A stretch of 64,000 nt of DNA, from contig CAZEFT010000016.1 of the NCBI GenBank assembly GCA_964511495.1, forward strand, positions 10,399-74,398, in the 5' to 3' direction. A program made the translations under genes and the position numbers. The stretch's first letter is position 1; the number at the start of each line of letters is the position of its first letter. Below the pieces are notes generated by a model, which saw only the letters and a program-made list of their open reading frames with translations, was not told the DNA's origin and made no database searches. Source of the DNA: Litorimonas sp964511495 (GTDB lineage Bacteria > Pseudomonadota > Alphaproteobacteria > Caulobacterales > Maricaulaceae). This document shows positions 42,101-51,329 of the stretch, in pieces.

Positions 42101-42632
42101 GGCCTAAGCGTCCAAGGGTTTCGGGCGTGCCAAGACCAGCTTTAATCCGCCCTTCTTCATCTTCTGTCCAACTCACCACACCACCATTCAGAATAACGCG
42201 GCGTGGTATCATTTTGCCTTGGCGTACTTCTTTTAATGGAAAATAGCTTTGCAATTCCGCCAATGTCTGAACCGGATTACCGTCTTTATCTTTGACGGTG
42301 ATATCCTGCCCCGAAAAAACAATATCATCTGTGGCGGGATACCAATCCAAACGCATTTTCGGAATATCAACACCAGCTCCTGTGACGACTTCCGAAAAAA
42401 ATAATCCCACATTATTATTGGCTTGAGAAATATCGACGGATTGTTGCGTTAGCAAATAAGTTAAGGCGTAAAGCCAGATGACGGCCAGGCCCATTATGAC
42501 CGTCGCAAACTCAGCGAATAAGCGCCAAGAACGATACCCAATTCGCTTCACCCAATAAAACAGGCGCTGTCCCGTCAATGCGGGTGAAGGTTTTGCACCT
42601 TCCGTGGAGGTAACTGTTGATTTTTCACTCAT
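39168..42632 (-). CDS. YhdP/AsmA-like envelope protein
   Basis: 1154-residue inner-membrane protein with one N-terminal helix (about 41-62) and a very long beta-rich periplasmic part, ending in an AsmA-type C-terminal region (FSLTGTLPLAGEEGPYVGNAVIDNFTMTEAP and later VKVG-type strands) and an acidic/lysine tail. YhdP-like proteins help move phospholipids to the outer membrane; DUF3971 appears in the middle. I start at MSEKSTVTSTEG (ATG 42632); the longer frame from a TTG at 42659 is less likely. Divergent from bcp with overlapping upstream regions. Confidence 0.8.
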   Translation of the reverse strand: MSEKSTVTSTEGAKPSPALTGQRLFYWVKRIGYRSWRLFAEFATVIMGLAVIWLYALTYLLTQQSVDISQANNNVGLFFSEVVTGAGVDIPKMRLDWYPATDDIVFSGQDITVKDKDGNPVQTLAELQSYFPLKEVRQGKMIPRRVILNGGVVSWTEDEEGRIKAGLGTPETLGRLGPLWEGRRATPTRDARFDFDGVEYVEVTNAKAYYINKTNGIDVELNNASLRFEHVGDVLSFEVNANLDNQRIEAEIPVFLSVKTDNQFDQFDVDYSAQGLNPNIFGPRKGRYTDLTRLDAPVSLSGRFLFSRSSGLKEADVNVSIGSGDFSLLDGQDPFKLSAFKTRAKLDAGDAIMQIEQFDLRSDRVSFTAKGTLSELDAINDGDVNSSPLFDLNFNNIGWDATPVFADAVKFDALDLRGTLDVDSRELSVERYRLDRGTHRFEGTLFFKGAVGADAVNTDVEAIRADGVMSGLLTPEELLQIWPVKFADGARRWLKRSVLSGDVDSLSFSTEYGLNEEGAFTEEKMDMDYTVRNSTVQYISTMTPMTEAWGTAKISDNALSFTLDRGVIGPVQLLPSRVDIPRLRPKGGDLTVTANAMGQASDLLALINQEPFRYADRYGVDPTTVEGKGQVQLTITRPLLEFFDQSRIRYSAKGEFQNVSAPFSIGPHQLNKGDVKMIADSKSLSVNGPVNIGPWRANLEWKETFDNGATPTEYYVHGRMNSEIYDQMGLGFRQYFDGDIGVDIRALGSGINVNSATLRADLTQAEMTFGEYWNKPVGESGQLVASLTRGDSGTTIQNFQLVAPNLNLAGGLSLNSDFALNSLDLETVKVGDVLDATLNLKPNETRDAFVANLVGQKLDISSLIDRSLNTQTSAFEVPIALNASVDTLVLDPQFAVNEAEMRFAHNGIAVTEFDLNAISPDGPVRIAMTTDEGASQRQVNVKLPNAAKAAQAFLGLESLQGGEFSLTGTLPLAGEEGPYVGNAVIDNFTMTEAPIMAQLLSLGSLTGLFNALSGEGLAFEKFDAPFQILGGNISLRKARVYGPALGMTGEGNINLQDKTVDIDGVLVPAYTANSLLGDVPLLGDIVVGKEGEGIFALNYTVEGPFSETQIAVNPLSALTPGFLRGIFRKKREDIPSMENIKQDPEKNPESETEE

Positions 42633-42714
42633 GGATGAACAGGCTCTAGCCTTCCCCAATCCTTATGGCTATGGGCGCGTATGTAATTGCACTGACTATA
42701 ATATGGAGCATAAA

Positions 42715-43182
42715 ATGAGCGACTTAACAATTGGTGATAAAGCCCCGGACTTTACCGTGGATGCCGATGGTGAAACATCCCTCTCTCTCAGCGATTTCAA
42801 GGGCAAAAATGTCGTTCTCTATTTTTACCCCAAAGATGACACTCCCGGATGTACGAAAGAAGCTATTGTTTTTTCAGAAATGAAAGAGGAATTTGATGCG
42901 GCCAATTGCGTCATTATCGGCGTTTCCAAGGACACGGTCGCTAAACATGACAAATTTATCGCCAAACATGACCTGAAAGTTCGGCTTGGTGCAGATACTG
43001 AGGGTGAAATCGTAGAAGCTTACGGCGTCTGGGTAGAGAAGAATATGTATGGTCGTAAGTATATAGGTATTGAGCGTGCCACATATTTAATCGACGCGAA
43101 TCAAAAAATTGCCCAAATTTGGCGTAAAGTGCGCGTCAAAGGTCATGTCGAAGCCGTTTTGGACGCGGCAAAAGCCCTGTAA
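42715..43182 (+). CDS. bcp: Peroxiredoxin of the Bcp/PrxQ type
   Basis: 155-residue thiol peroxidase. Peroxidatic cysteine C46 sits in DDTPGCTKEA; the resolving cysteine five residues on, usual in E. coli Bcp, is Ile here, so C65 or a separate thiol must resolve it. It starts with IGDKAPDFTVDADGE. ATG 42715 is supported by GGAG seven bases before; longer upstream frames are spurious. Reduces hydroperoxides with thioredoxin. Confidence 0.93.
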   Translation: MSDLTIGDKAPDFTVDADGETSLSLSDFKGKNVVLYFYPKDDTPGCTKEAIVFSEMKEEFDAANCVIIGVSKDTVAKHDKFIAKHDLKVRLGADTEGEIVEAYGVWVEKNMYGRKYIGIERATYLIDANQKIAQIWRKVRVKGHVEAVLDAAKAL

Positions 43183-43234
43183 CCAAAAGCCGTTACAGGA
43201 AAATTTGCGACCCCAGTTATGTCGATCCCTAAGT

Positions 43235-44044
43235 ATGTCAATCATTGAACAAGCGATAGATGTTTTAAACACGGGAAACCCCATGGACAAAGCGTCGGCG
43301 GCCCTAAAAATGCGGTCTGATTGGCTTGAAGGCAGGCAAACCGTCATCCCAAGCGATGCAAAGCCGCCTGCGCAACCCAATCGCCCTAAAACGCCCATCC
43401 TTGTGCCACCCGGCGAAGTGCCAAGGCGGCGTTTGGGTTCGGTGGAAGGGCGTGGAGCTCTTCTTCATGCCGTCGCGCATATCGAACTCAACGCCATTGA
43501 TCTGGCCGCTGATATGATCGCCCGTTTCACACAAAATGAACTGATCGAAGAAGAGGTGAAACGGTGCTTTGTCGAAGACTGGTCACGTGTCTGTGCAGAA
43601 GAAGCCAAACATTTCAGTCTTTTATCTGAACGACTTGCAGATATGGAACTCTCATATGGTGATTTTCCTGCTCATAACGGGTTATGGGAGGCCGCAGACT
43701 CAACTCGCCAAGATATTGCCGCTCGACTCGCAATCGCTCCCATGGTTCTTGAGGCCAGAGGTTTGGACGTTACCCCGCCCATGATTGAGAAATTGACGCG
43801 TCAGGGGGATGAACCAAGCGTAGCAATTTTGCGGATAATTTATGAAGAAGAAATCGGGCATGTAAAAATCGGCGCTAAATGGTTTCAATATGTTGCGAAG
43901 CAGCAAAAACAGGCCCCAAAAGCATATTTTCACAAACTCGTCGGCACGTATTTTGCAGGGAAGTTAAAACCGCCCTTTAATGTTCAGGCACGGACATTAG
44001 CGGGTCTGACGGAGGACTATTACCAACCATTATCGAATTCTTAA
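43235..44044 (+). CDS. DUF455 ferritin-like protein
   Basis: 269 residues with ferritin-like helical pairs: HAVAHIELNAIDL, EDWSRVCAEEAKHF and YEEEIGHVKIGAKWF carry the Glu and His needed for a dinuclear metal site. The family resembles MiaE-like hydroxylases, but the substrate is unproven. The chosen start is MSIIEQAIDVL; an upstream frame read through bcp is a shadow. The ribosome binding site is weak. It lies 52 bases after bcp. Confidence 0.8.
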   Translation: MSIIEQAIDVLNTGNPMDKASAALKMRSDWLEGRQTVIPSDAKPPAQPNRPKTPILVPPGEVPRRRLGSVEGRGALLHAVAHIELNAIDLAADMIARFTQNELIEEEVKRCFVEDWSRVCAEEAKHFSLLSERLADMELSYGDFPAHNGLWEAADSTRQDIAARLAIAPMVLEARGLDVTPPMIEKLTRQGDEPSVAILRIIYEEEIGHVKIGAKWFQYVAKQQKQAPKAYFHKLVGTYFAGKLKPPFNVQARTLAGLTEDYYQPLSNS

Positions 44045-44158
44045 CCATAAAGAGGCGAATACATCACAAGATTTAATGTTTTTCACATGTAAAACCGCTT
44101 GATGTGGATAAAGACTCTGTGGTCTAACGAAAGAAAAATCGAATGCGATTAGGGAACC

Positions 44159-45382
44159 ATGATTAACGACGTTTTTACGGACACGCGACAGCGTTTCCTA
44201 AAACATTTTCCAGAACGTCAAATTTACCTCCGTTCAGGGGGTGAAGTAAAATATTATGTCCTTTCCACACGCGTACAAATTGCTTTTGTCTCCCTACTTA
44301 CTTTTATGTCGCTTTGGTGTGTTCTCACCATCCTGAACCTCTTCGTGGGTTACCACCCTCTCCGCTCTCCGAGTGACGCGATGAAAGCACAGACAGCGGA
44401 ATTGGAGCGTCTCCTCGCCAGTGAAAGTGCGAAACTTCTTAACGCAGAGCTTATGCTAAATGAACAGCGTCAGAGTTTCGAAACGATGGCTAAGAGCTTC
44501 GAAGAGAAGCATATGGCGATTTCACAGCTTGTCGAAACTAATGTGGCGGCTCCTCAAGCTGTTCTTCCGACAGTCTCTTATGCCTCCAACCGCGTTTTAA
44601 TGTCTCCGGCAACTCGCGATGCAGCTCCTCGAACAGCCCGGACGACTGTTACATCTAATGCTCTTGCCGAAACGGGCTTAAGCATTGATCGCTCCCTTAA
44701 CAATCTCGACAGAACTCAAAATAAGATATTGGCTTCCGCGGAACTAAAAACGCTTAACCGCATCGAAGCCAATCGCGCGATCATCCGGGCAACAAATATG
44801 CAGGTTGATACTGTGTTAGAGCGTGGCCCATTCGGCAAAGGTGGCCCGTACATTCCTCTGGATGGTCAAGAGGCAAGCTTGAAAGACGGTGAGTTTGGCC
44901 CACGTGTCTCCAGTATTCAAGCACGCCTAGCTGAGGCAGAAGCGCTTGATAATGCGCTCACTTCCCTACCATTGGGACATCCTGTCCTTGACGAAACTTA
45001 TAAAACCAGTCGCTATGGCATGCGCCAAGACCCGTTCACAAAACGCCCTACCTTCCATGAGGGTTTGGACTTTGGCGGACGTAGTAATACACCGATTGGC
45101 GCAACGGCTGATGGCGTGGTCTCCTTTGTTGGCCGTAATGGCGGTTATGGACGCGTGGTTGAGATTGACCATGGCCACGGTTTCATTACACGATATGCTC
45201 ATCTACGAAAAACTTATGTAAAACGTGGACAAGCGGTCAAAAAAGGCGATAAAATTGCGGGTATGGGGTCATCGGGTCGCAGTACAGCGACGCATCTCCA
45301 TTATGAAATTCATTTTGACGACCGGGCTTATGATCCGGAAAAATTTTTAAAGGCTGGGCTTTATGTTCAACAAAACCAATAA
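44159..45382 (+). CDS. M23 family peptidoglycan endopeptidase, membrane anchored
   Basis: 407 residues: one membrane helix (about 38-64), a helical periplasmic stretch (about 75-220) and a C-terminal LytM domain. Zinc ligands are H300 and D304 in HEGLDFGG and H381 in THLHYE, with catalytic His H379. Cleaves peptide cross-links. Its end overlaps the bactofilin start by 20 bases. An M23-bactofilin operon is known in stalked and budding alphaproteobacteria, where bactofilin localises the peptidase to shape the cell. Confidence 0.93.
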   Translation: MINDVFTDTRQRFLKHFPERQIYLRSGGEVKYYVLSTRVQIAFVSLLTFMSLWCVLTILNLFVGYHPLRSPSDAMKAQTAELERLLASESAKLLNAELMLNEQRQSFETMAKSFEEKHMAISQLVETNVAAPQAVLPTVSYASNRVLMSPATRDAAPRTARTTVTSNALAETGLSIDRSLNNLDRTQNKILASAELKTLNRIEANRAIIRATNMQVDTVLERGPFGKGGPYIPLDGQEASLKDGEFGPRVSSIQARLAEAEALDNALTSLPLGHPVLDETYKTSRYGMRQDPFTKRPTFHEGLDFGGRSNTPIGATADGVVSFVGRNGGYGRVVEIDHGHGFITRYAHLRKTYVKRGQAVKKGDKIAGMGSSGRSTATHLHYEIHFDDRAYDPEKFLKAGLYVQQNQ

Positions 45383-45812
45383 TACACAAGCATCAGAAGC
45401 ACCGCGAAAGAGCGCGCCTCAGACACCAAGACCAACAAACTCCGTTCCGTCTATTCTCGCTAATGATTTGATCATCACAGGCGACATAAAGACAACAGGT
45501 GATGTCCAAATAGACGGTCGCTTGGATGGTAACATAAAAGCTGGTCGCGTGACGATTGGTGAAAAAGGTATCATTAACGGTAAAGTTATCGCCGAGACCG
45601 TCAGTGTGCGTGGCAAAGTGACCGGGAAGATTGACGCTCTGACAGTCGAACTCACCGATACAGCCAATGTTCAGGCCGATCTGGTTCAAGATAAATTAAT
45701 GATTGCAAATGGCGCATTCTTTGACGGCAAATGCACCCGTAAGTCTCCTCCTGTAGCTGCTGTCAAAAAGGCGCCTGTTGCGGCGGTTCAATCAGCGAAA
45801 AAAGCCGGCTAG
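45363..45812 (+). CDS. Bactofilin
   Basis: 149-residue cytoskeletal protein. Disordered N- and C-terminal tails flank a right-handed beta-helix of about 90 residues (35-125) with short repeats such as IITGDIKTTGDVQIDGRLDGNI. Polymerises without nucleotides. Translation overlaps with the M23 peptidase and the two probably act together at growth or stalk sites. The Lys/Ala/Pro-rich C-tail is longer than the core requires. Followed by a strong terminator. Confidence 0.93.
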   Translation: MFNKTNNTQASEAPRKSAPQTPRPTNSVPSILANDLIITGDIKTTGDVQIDGRLDGNIKAGRVTIGEKGIINGKVIAETVSVRGKVTGKIDALTVELTDTANVQADLVQDKLMIANGAFFDGKCTRKSPPVAAVKKAPVAAVQSAKKAG

Positions 45813-45833
45813 TCTCTTCTTAATTCGAAATTT

Positions 45834-45860
45834 AAACCGTCTCTCTGAGGCGGTTTTTTT
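45834..45860 (+). terminator. Terminator of the M23-bactofilin operon
   Basis: 10-bp stem AAACCGTCTC/GAGGCGGTTT (one G-U pair) with TCT loop and a T run; it may also help end convergent prfB. Confidence 0.9.
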
Positions 45861-45910
45861 ATGCGCGTCTTTCCTAAGAATGTTAGAGTGAATCAAGAAC
45901 GCAAAACCGT

Positions 45911-47021
45911 CTATTCATTCTCAGACGACACGCGTGCAGACAAAGCCGCCGCCATAAATGGATCGAGCTTACCGTCTAACACACCCGACGTATCTGACGT
46001 CTCGACACCGGTACGCAGGTCTTTAACCATCTGATAGGGCTGCAAAACGTAAGACCGGATTTGATGTCCCCATCCAATCTCTGTCTTATTGTCAGCTTCG
46101 GCCTGAGCAGCCGCTTCCCTCTCCTGCAATTCCTTTTCATAGAGCCGCGATCGAAGCATGTCCCAAGCCTGCGAACGGTTCTTATGCTGACTGCGGTCAT
46201 TCTGGCACTGGACCACGATACCTGTGGGTTCGTGGGTGATACGAACGGCTGAATCAGTCTTATTGACGTGTTGTCCGCCTGCTCCTGACGCACGATATGT
46301 ATCCACACGACAGTCAGACTCATTAATCTCAATTTCGATTGTATCGTCAATTTCAGGATAAACCCAAACCGAAGCGAAACTTGTGTGGCGACGCGCGGAG
46401 CTGTCAAAGGGTGAGATACGTACTAAACGGTGAACGCCTGATTCCGTTTTCAGCCATCCGAAGGCATTATGCCCTCTGACTTTGATTGTCGCCGATTTGA
46501 TGCCTGCCCCATCGCCGTCTTCATGCTCGATGACATCCACTTTCATATCGCGAGAATTGGCCCAGCGTGTGTACATACGCAGAACCATTTCGGCCCAATC
46601 TTGCGCCTCAGTCCCGCCGGCTCCTGGATGGATTTCGACGAAACAGTCATTAGCATCAGCTTCGCCCGATAAGAGCGCTTCTAATTCAGCTTCGGCGGCT
46701 TTGGCTTTAACTTTTTCAAGCGCCTGAGACGCCGCATCCTGCATCTCTGTATCGTCATCCATTTCAGCAAGTTCTGCCAACTCTACATTATCGGATAAAT
46801 CCGTTTCGAGCTTGGCAATCATCTCGAAAGCGCTCTCCAGATGGGAGCGCTCCTGCATCAATGTTTGGGCTTTTTGCGGGTCGTCCCAAAAACCGGGATC
46901 CTCTGCCATAGCATTAAGTTCAGCCAGACGATGCTCAGACGGCTCCCAGTCAAAGACGCCTCCTTAGCAGCTCAATAGACTGCTCAATTTCAGTTTTCAG
47001 TTGGGAAATATCAGCACGCAT
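45911..47021 (-). CDS. prfB: Peptide chain release factor 2 (programmed frameshift)
   Basis: 369-residue RF2 recognising UGA and UAA. Coding is split: 46953-47021 encodes MRADISQLKTEIEQS and on to RRRL, then an in-frame TGA; a +1 shift at 46952 continues as DWEPSEHRLAELN and the rest. The SPF stop-recognition motif (RISPFDS) and the GGQ hydrolysis motif (SGAGGQHVNK) are both intact. An AAGGTAAGG ribosome binding site precedes the ATG. Low RF2 leads to slower termination at the TGA and more frameshifting, giving autoregulation. Convergent with bactofilin, 14 bases downstream of PBP1A. Confidence 0.96.
46949..46964 (-). promoter_or_regulatory. prfB +1 programmed frameshift site
   Basis: On the minus strand: a Shine-Dalgarno-like AGGAGG (46959-46964), three bases CGT, then CTT TGA C. 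This is the canonical RF2 arrangement: the ribosome pauses on CTT before the UGA and slips to the TTT frame. Confidence 0.96.
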
Positions 47022-47035
47022 TGCCTTACCTTACA

Positions 47036-49843
47036 CTAGTAGAGGCCATCATCAAGGACATCCGGTTCCGGCTCTTTTTTGACCGGCGGTGGAGTATTTT
47101 GTCCGTCCACATTTGGCGTCGGATTGTCAGGATTAGGCGTGGGGACCTCAGCTTGCTCCGCATCACTTCCTTCGGCTCCGTTTCCCTGTGTCCCGTTCTG
47201 CTCACTTGCTGGATTGGCTTCACTCTCTTCGGGTGAATCAAATTGATAGGCAGAGAGTGTATCGGTTCCGCTCCCAACTCGGATACTGGAGGAGAGGCCG
47301 CCAATACTAGGCTCATTACCGGGCTTGAATGCCTCCAGAATAAAGTTCGGTGCGCCAATATAGGAAGGTTCACCCGTATCGCGATTCACGGGCGAGAGGG
47401 TCACGCCTTCGGGAATACGGAAAGGCACAGGTGTCGTTCCCGCCAAGGCCTCACTCATAAAGCTTTTGACAATAGGAACAGCGGCAGAGCTTCCTGTTTC
47501 AAATCCCATTTGTTCTGGCGTATCAACGCCGACATAGACACCCACAACGAGGTCTGGCGAGAAACCCATAAACCAAGTATCGATTGAGTCGTTAGTAGTG
47601 CCTGTTTTACCACCGAGTGGACGCCCCAAACTGCGCAAAGAGGCACCTGTTCCATTCTCAACCGCGCCCTGCATCATATAAGTCACTTGATAGGCGGTGA
47701 CGGGGTCAATCACCTGTTCCCGCAAATCAGGCATGACAGGAGGCGGACCTCCATTAAATTCTTCCTGTGTGCAGGCCTCGCAAACTTCATTGCCATGAAC
47801 AAAGATTGTCTTGCCCTGCCCGTCTTGAACACGATCAAGAATGGTCGGCGTGACAGCTTTACCTCCATTGATCATTTGCGAATACGCCGTTGCCAATCTT
47901 AACAATGTCGTTTCACCAGCACCCAAAGCCCAAGCGAGTTCAGGTTGCGGGTCATCATAAATTCCGAAACGGCGGCTGAGGTTCATGATGGGGGCCATGC
48001 CTATATCATTCGCCAAACGAACCGTCATCGCATTTCGGGACTTTTCAATCCCCAAACGCAAGGTGCTTAGACCATAAAACCTTCCAGCATTGTAATTGGA
48101 CGGCTTGTAAAAGCGTTCACATTCATCTTCTTCAACGAGCTCTTCTTCAACTGTCTCCGTATCACGATCTTCACTCGCATCTAGCAATTCCAAGGCACCT
48201 TGCTCGTTTTCTTCGCATTCAATATCCTGACGCTCGATGACAAACGGTGCATCCAACACTTGCGAAGCCGGTGTAAAGCCATTTTGCAAAGCGGCCGCAT
48301 AGACAAAGGGCTTGAAAGAAGAGCCCGGCTGTCTTTCGGCTTGTGTCGCACGGTTAAACTGGCTTTGCTCGAAACTATAGCCACCAATCAACGCCAAGAC
48401 GCGCCCCGTATGAGGATCCATAGCGATTAAACCGCCATTCGCTTTAGGCACTTGCCGCAGATTATAAAGATCTTTCTCAGCATCAGGCTCGGTATCGGTT
48501 TTCCGCTGCACCAAAATAATGTCGCCTGAATTAAGGACATCCGTGACCGCTTTGGGGGCGTCACCGACCTCTCCTTTCGGCAAAGCCTGACCCGCCCATG
48601 CAATATCTTCGATTATCAGACGGCCGCGTGTCTCGTCTTCGGGAATTTCCTCGCCTTCTGCCACTTCAGGCGGCGCAAATCCAAGCTCCGCTTCTTTCTC
48701 ATTCACGTTCAGAACCGCCGCGATACGCCAAGGCTCAATATCTTTGGGCCCTTCAAATTCGGCAAGGCGCTTTTTCCAATCGCTCAGGCTGTCCCAATTC
48801 GCCAAAGGCCCACGATAGCCATGACGACGATCGAGCATTTCGAGGCCACGTCGTAAGGAACGGCGACCGTTAAGCTGCATTTTTGTGTCCAGTGTGGTCC
48901 GAATGGATAACCCGCCGGAGTAAAGCTCATCATAGCCATACATTTTGGAGATTTGCTTACGGGCTTCCTCAACGAAATATTCCGCCGCCAGATATTCTTC
49001 GCCTTCGAAACGGTCAGTGACGATAATATCCGTCTGTTTGGCAGCATCACCTTCGGCTTTTTCGGCATAGCCATCTTCGACCATACGATTGATGACATAG
49101 GCACGACGGTTCATTGCGCGCTCTTTTTTACGAGGATCAGACACTTGATAATTTGACGGAGCTTTCGGCAAAACAGCCAGATAAGCCATCTCCTCAAGCG
49201 ACAAATCCTTCATAGGCTTACCGAAGTAATTCAGCGAAGCAGCCGCTACGCCATAAGCTCCGCGACCAAAATAGATGTCGTTCAAATAAAGCTCTAGGAT
49301 TTTGTCTTTCCCCATCGCTTTTTCGATACGCCCGGCGATCACAATTTCTCGTATTTTGCGGTCAATATTACGCTGATCTCCGACAAGGAAATTCTTAGCG
49401 ACTTGCTGAGTGAGCGTCGAGCCGCCTTCCAGACGACGACCATTCAGAACATGACCGATATTGGCCACCATTGCCCGGGCAAAGCCTTTTTCATCAAACC
49501 CGTCATGAGAATAAAAACGTTGATCTTCAGCAGCAACGAACGCGTGTTGTAATTTCAAAGGTACGGATTCGATTGGCACAAAAACCCGGGCTTCAGTTCT
49601 GAATTCACTGATAAGTTTGCCATCACCCGCATGAACACGTGACATAACCGGAGGGCGATATTCCTTCAAAACCTCCAATGTCGGGAGGTCTTTCGTCACG
49701 CGGATTACATAGACGAAGGCGAAAATGGCGAATAAAATAGCCGCTATCAGGCCAATACCAATCGTCCATTTCAGAATGCGCCAGATAAGCGGCCAACGGC
49801 TCGGCTTTGACGTGTCCGGAGATATATCTGCAGAAGATGTCAT
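47036..49843 (-). CDS. mrcA: Penicillin-binding protein 1A
   Basis: Class A bifunctional PBP of 935 residues. A membrane helix at about 28-48 is followed by the GT51 domain with AAEDQRFYSHDGFD and an OB-like insertion. The transpeptidase has SxxK S508-SF-K511 and KTGT from K746. It ends in a disordered Pro/Glu/Gln tail of about 100 residues. Two acidic insertions near 565-590 (LEDASEDRDTET-like) are unusual. Located between the amidase and prfB genes, a Caulobacter-like order. Confidence 0.95.
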   Translation of the reverse strand: MTSSADISPDTSKPSRWPLIWRILKWTIGIGLIAAILFAIFAFVYVIRVTKDLPTLEVLKEYRPPVMSRVHAGDGKLISEFRTEARVFVPIESVPLKLQHAFVAAEDQRFYSHDGFDEKGFARAMVANIGHVLNGRRLEGGSTLTQQVAKNFLVGDQRNIDRKIREIVIAGRIEKAMGKDKILELYLNDIYFGRGAYGVAAASLNYFGKPMKDLSLEEMAYLAVLPKAPSNYQVSDPRKKERAMNRRAYVINRMVEDGYAEKAEGDAAKQTDIIVTDRFEGEEYLAAEYFVEEARKQISKMYGYDELYSGGLSIRTTLDTKMQLNGRRSLRRGLEMLDRRHGYRGPLANWDSLSDWKKRLAEFEGPKDIEPWRIAAVLNVNEKEAELGFAPPEVAEGEEIPEDETRGRLIIEDIAWAGQALPKGEVGDAPKAVTDVLNSGDIILVQRKTDTEPDAEKDLYNLRQVPKANGGLIAMDPHTGRVLALIGGYSFEQSQFNRATQAERQPGSSFKPFVYAAALQNGFTPASQVLDAPFVIERQDIECEENEQGALELLDASEDRDTETVEEELVEEDECERFYKPSNYNAGRFYGLSTLRLGIEKSRNAMTVRLANDIGMAPIMNLSRRFGIYDDPQPELAWALGAGETTLLRLATAYSQMINGGKAVTPTILDRVQDGQGKTIFVHGNEVCEACTQEEFNGGPPPVMPDLREQVIDPVTAYQVTYMMQGAVENGTGASLRSLGRPLGGKTGTTNDSIDTWFMGFSPDLVVGVYVGVDTPEQMGFETGSSAAVPIVKSFMSEALAGTTPVPFRIPEGVTLSPVNRDTGEPSYIGAPNFILEAFKPGNEPSIGGLSSSIRVGSGTDTLSAYQFDSPEESEANPASEQNGTQGNGAEGSDAEQAEVPTPNPDNPTPNVDGQNTPPPVKKEPEPDVLDDGLY

Positions 49844-49934
49844 GTGTATCCGTCAATAAGTTGAATCGCGTTACACATACCTACAAATTGCGGCAAGAGT
49901 AAGACTTTATTCCATATGTCTGGAATGTGTTGAG

Positions 49935-50864
49935 CTAGCCTGCCATTTCGAAATATCGATCAATGGACCGCACAACAGACTGCATCAGTTTCAGACGATG
50001 AGACGACTTATTAAGTAGTTTTTCATCCTGAACATTCGACAAAAACCCGAGCTCCAACAGAACAGCGGGAACATCAGGCGCAAGCAAAACGAAATAGCCT
50101 GCGCGTCGGTGGGAATTACCGACCAAATCTGTCGTTTTTGCCAATTCTGTAATCAGTATGTCAGCGAAGAGCTCAGACTGGCTTTCCGTCTTGCGTTGCG
50201 CCAAATCCACCAGAATATCACCAACCGGATCGGATTGTTTGGACAGGTCAACATCCATCACCCAGTTTTGTGATTGACTGACAAGGCGTTTAGAGCGGTT
50301 TTTAGCGCGATCGGCTAGGGTATAAACGGAAGCTCCTTTAGCAGACTTATTTCCAGCACTATCTGCATGAATAGAGATAAAGAGATCGGCCCCGCCTTCC
50401 CGCGCCAATCGCAAACGTTTTTCATGGTCAAGATAAGTGTCTTTTGGGCGAGTCAAAACGACCTCATAACGCCCCGTTTTCTTCAAGAGACTTTTTAGCG
50501 TTGCGGCAGCCTTCGTCGTAATCACCTTTTCTTTCGTGCCTCGAATACCAATGGCCCCAGGATCGCGCCCTCCATGTCCCGCATCAATAAAAATGACAGG
50601 CTTGGTACGTTGTGGCGCTTTCAAATGCGGCGCCAAACGCGGAAAAGGCGTGTCTTCCGCAAAATATCGGGACTGCGCATAAAGCAGCAAGTCTTGACTT
50701 TGTTTATCAGTGGAATTGAGGGGAGCTGCCGCGAGGCCTTCTAAGTGATAATCAGGCAGGAATATCTTTGTCTCCAGATTCGTGGATGTCGAGGCAAAAG
50801 ACTCAAACTGGAGTGCCAAAACAGCGAAAATGACTGCAATAAAGATTTTTGGCAAAGATTGCAT
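49935..50864 (-). CDS. N-acetylmuramoyl-L-alanine amidase (Amidase_3)
   Basis: 309-residue periplasmic zinc amidase cutting the glycan-peptide bond of murein; AmiC-like by family. A signal peptide (about 1-24) is followed by a short linker instead of a full AMIN domain, so it may lack AmiC's septal targeting. Zinc and catalytic residues are H97 in DAGHGG, E112, H166 in SIHADS and Glu in LLELGF. It lies upstream of PBP1A on the same strand and divergent from rne. Confidence 0.88.
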   Translation of the reverse strand: MQSLPKIFIAVIFAVLALQFESFASTSTNLETKIFLPDYHLEGLAAAPLNSTDKQSQDLLLYAQSRYFAEDTPFPRLAPHLKAPQRTKPVIFIDAGHGGRDPGAIGIRGTKEKVITTKAAATLKSLLKKTGRYEVVLTRPKDTYLDHEKRLRLAREGGADLFISIHADSAGNKSAKGASVYTLADRAKNRSKRLVSQSQNWVMDVDLSKQSDPVGDILVDLAQRKTESQSELFADILITELAKTTDLVGNSHRRAGYFVLLAPDVPAVLLELGFLSNVQDEKLLNKSSHRLKLMQSVVRSIDRYFEMAG

Positions 50865-51329
50865 GGCATTTATTGCTAAGATTAAGGTGAATAAAGTCTT
50901 ACCTTGAGGTCAATTTCACTGTCAAACAAGCGGTTTGAGCACATGTTTGCTCAGAAGTAAGGTGAAACCGAAAAACATGCGGATGACTTCAATAAGTCTT
51001 TGCAAATAGAGCCCTTATAAGGCAAAGACAAATCAGATAAAAACGGCATCGACAAATCTGTCATAAGGTGCGCCCCTTGGACTCACCCGCTTTTGCCATC
51101 TTTATCTGCGCGGCCCGCATACATATGCGCTTCGCCGCGGTTACGAGAGTTTTGATGCACGCATTTAAGTCCTATATCACGCATTTTGTGCCCCATGATC
51201 CCTTCTCCGGAAGCTTTGGTCAGGCAAAAATGTCTATGCGCGCCGATACATATAATCCTATTCATTATTTGCTGCCCTCTTCGTCCGTTAACACCGGCAA
51301 AAGAAGAGTGAGGCGCAACGGAGTTACCC
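50865..51329. other. Divergent upstream region of amidase and rne
   Basis: 465 bases, no convincing gene. It serves as the promoter and leader region of rne on the plus strand and of the amidase on the minus strand. A minus-strand TTGACA (50920-50925) could be the amidase -35 box. A hairpin TGAGCA/TGCTCA lies at 50936-50953. Long structured rne leaders control RNase E by self-cleavage in other bacteria; whether this one does is unknown. Confidence 0.55.
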
